Below, one piece after another: positions 63,226 through 64,000 of a stretch of DNA of 64,000 nt (position 1 is its first letter; every line of letters begins with the position of its first letter). This stretch comes from Priestia taiwanensis (GTDB lineage Bacteria; Bacillota; Bacilli; Bacillales; Bacillaceae_G), in the NCBI RefSeq assembly GCF_014638355.1, contig NZ_BMFK01000001.1, forward strand, positions 759,160 to 823,159. Direction: 5' to 3'. The notes under the pieces were generated by a model. That model had not been told where the DNA came from. It worked only from the letters and a program-made list of their open reading frames with translations, and did no database searches. Position numbers and translations under genes: made by a program.

Positions 63226-63256
63226 AAAAAGACAGAGTTCGAAAACTCTGTCTTTT
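63226..63256. terminator. Bidirectional terminator
   Basis: AAAAAGACAGAGTT pairs with AACTCTGTCTTTTT around CGAA, between the hydrolase gene and the convergent pit gene. Confidence 0.9.
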
Positions 63257-63260
63257 TTCA

Positions 63261-64000
63261 TTAAAAGATTAATGTTAGTAACCAATAGATAAGCGCTGCA
63301 AGTGTACCAGAGATAGGTAACGTAATGAACCATGTAATAAGCATACGCTTCGCTGTTCCCCAGTGAACACCTTTTATACGGTGAGATGCACCAACACCCA
63401 TGATAGCAGACGAAATAACGTGTGTCGTACTTACCGGTAAGTGAATGAATGTAGCACCAAAAATAATAGCTGATGATGTTAAGTCTGCAGCTACACCATT
63501 AACAGGGCGTATTTTCATAATTTTACCACCAACTGTTTTGATGATTTTCCAACCGCCAACAGAAGTACCTAATCCCATTGCAGCGGCACAAGAGAATTGT
63601 ACCCAGAATGCAACATCATCTGTTGATTGGTAGCTGTTAGCCATTAATGCCATCGTAATAATACCCATTGCTTTTTGCGCATCGTTTGTACCATGCGTAT
63701 AAGATTGCAAGGCAGCTGTAGCGATTTGATACATACGGAATCGCTTATTTGTTTTAGATAAATTAAAGTTTTTAAGTGCAATTTTGAAGATTGAATAAAC
63801 AAGATAAGCTAGTCCAAATGCTAATAGTGGTGAAATAATAAGGGATTGAAGAATCTTAAAGAATCCACCATAGTTTAAAGCTGCAAATCCAGCAGATGCG
63901 ATAGCTGCACCAGCAATAGAACCGATAAGAGCATGTGAGGAACTGCTTGGAATTCCGTAATACCATGTAATAAGGTTCCATGTGATACCAGCAATTAAAG
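63261..64000 (-). CDS. pit: PiT-family inorganic phosphate transporter (5' end outside window)
   Basis: The frame on the minus strand is open from the window edge to the stop at 63261, about 246 residues, so only the C-terminal part is inside. GIPSSSSHALIGS and the second PiT signature HGTNDAQKAMGII followed by LPVSTTHVISSAIMGVG are characteristic. It is a membrane symporter of phosphate with H+ or metal-phosphate. The membrane segments near the end (YWLLTLIF) close the protein. It ends at the terminator shared with the hydrolase gene. A shorter start at 63734 would miss the first signature and is not used. Confidence 0.92.
   Translation of the reverse strand, partial: LIAGITWNLITWYYGIPSSSSHALIGSIAGAAIASAGFAALNYGGFFKILQSLIISPLLAFGLAYLVYSIFKIALKNFNLSKTNKRFRMYQIATAALQSYTHGTNDAQKAMGIITMALMANSYQSTDDVAFWVQFSCAAAMGLGTSVGGWKIIKTVGGKIMKIRPVNGVAADLTSSAIIFGATFIHLPVSTTHVISSAIMGVGASHRIKGVHWGTAKRMLITWFITLPISGTLAALIYWLLTLIF

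Noticed and set aside
1..64000. CRISPR array, prophage, tRNA or rRNA genes, PlcR boxes
   Set aside because: No regularly spaced repeats, no phage structural genes, no RNA gene signatures and no TATGNAN4TNCATA match were noticed on reading.

Overview
The window is 64 kb of AT-rich chromosome from a member of the Bacillus cereus group. Support comes from strong Gram-positive ribosome binding sites (AGGAGG type), frequent GTG/TTG starts, a Rap-Phr cassette, a FosB-like thiol transferase, DegV, DinB and Pit proteins, and many intrinsic terminators shared by convergent genes. There are no rRNA or tRNA genes, no prophage and no CRISPR array. Assignments rest on motifs and on remembered families; no database search was run.

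Layout. 1-9.7 kb: end of an FtsX/MacB-type permease gene, a rap-phr quorum-sensing cassette, an OmpR-type two-component system, a run of small house-cleaning enzymes (histidine phosphatase, MazG-like, FosB-like, HD phosphohydrolase), a decayed hydrolase remnant, a phosphotransferase and a YdcF-like protein. 10-16.7 kb: an RND exporter (SwrC/AcrB type), then an ABC-F ATPase gene preceded by a 43-codon leader ORF and two tandem terminators, then a methyltransferase and an acetyltransferase. 16.7-24 kb: DegV, a DUF2785 protein, two MFS exporters (one with a palindromic operator array, one divergent from an SgrR-like regulator). 24-29 kb: a pentapeptide-repeat/HAD/oxidoreductase/methyltransferase/acetyltransferase run in which the methyltransferase gene is split exactly by a 1,414-bp IS200/IS605-type element carrying only tnpB. 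29-40 kb: mixed metabolism and repair (hydrolase, FabF paralogue, DinB, RecQ, GNAT, phosphotransferase, cupin).

Two catabolic operons dominate the last 24 kb. At 40.2-47.6 kb six genes (acyl-CoA dehydrogenase, CaiB-type CoA transferase, two acyl-CoA ligases, 3-hydroxyacyl-CoA dehydrogenase, thiolase) form a beta-oxidation-like operon with a cre-like site at its promoter. No enoyl-CoA hydratase is present, so the pathway is not complete here.

At 51.9-62.2 kb kynureninase is divergent from a ten-gene operon that encodes every step from 3-hydroxyanthranilate to pyruvate and acetyl-CoA by the 2-aminomuconate meta-cleavage route: 3-hydroxyanthranilate dioxygenase, ACMS decarboxylase, a RidA-type deaminase, 2-aminomuconic semialdehyde dehydrogenase, oxalocrotonate tautomerase and decarboxylase, oxopentenoate hydratase, hydroxyoxovalerate aldolase, acylating acetaldehyde dehydrogenase, plus an amino acid permease. 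Two identical 11-bp palindromes (GACATWATGTC) sit at the two divergent promoters and are the likely operators. Kynurenine 3-monooxygenase and the enzymes that make kynurenine are not in the window. The window ends inside a PiT phosphate transporter gene.
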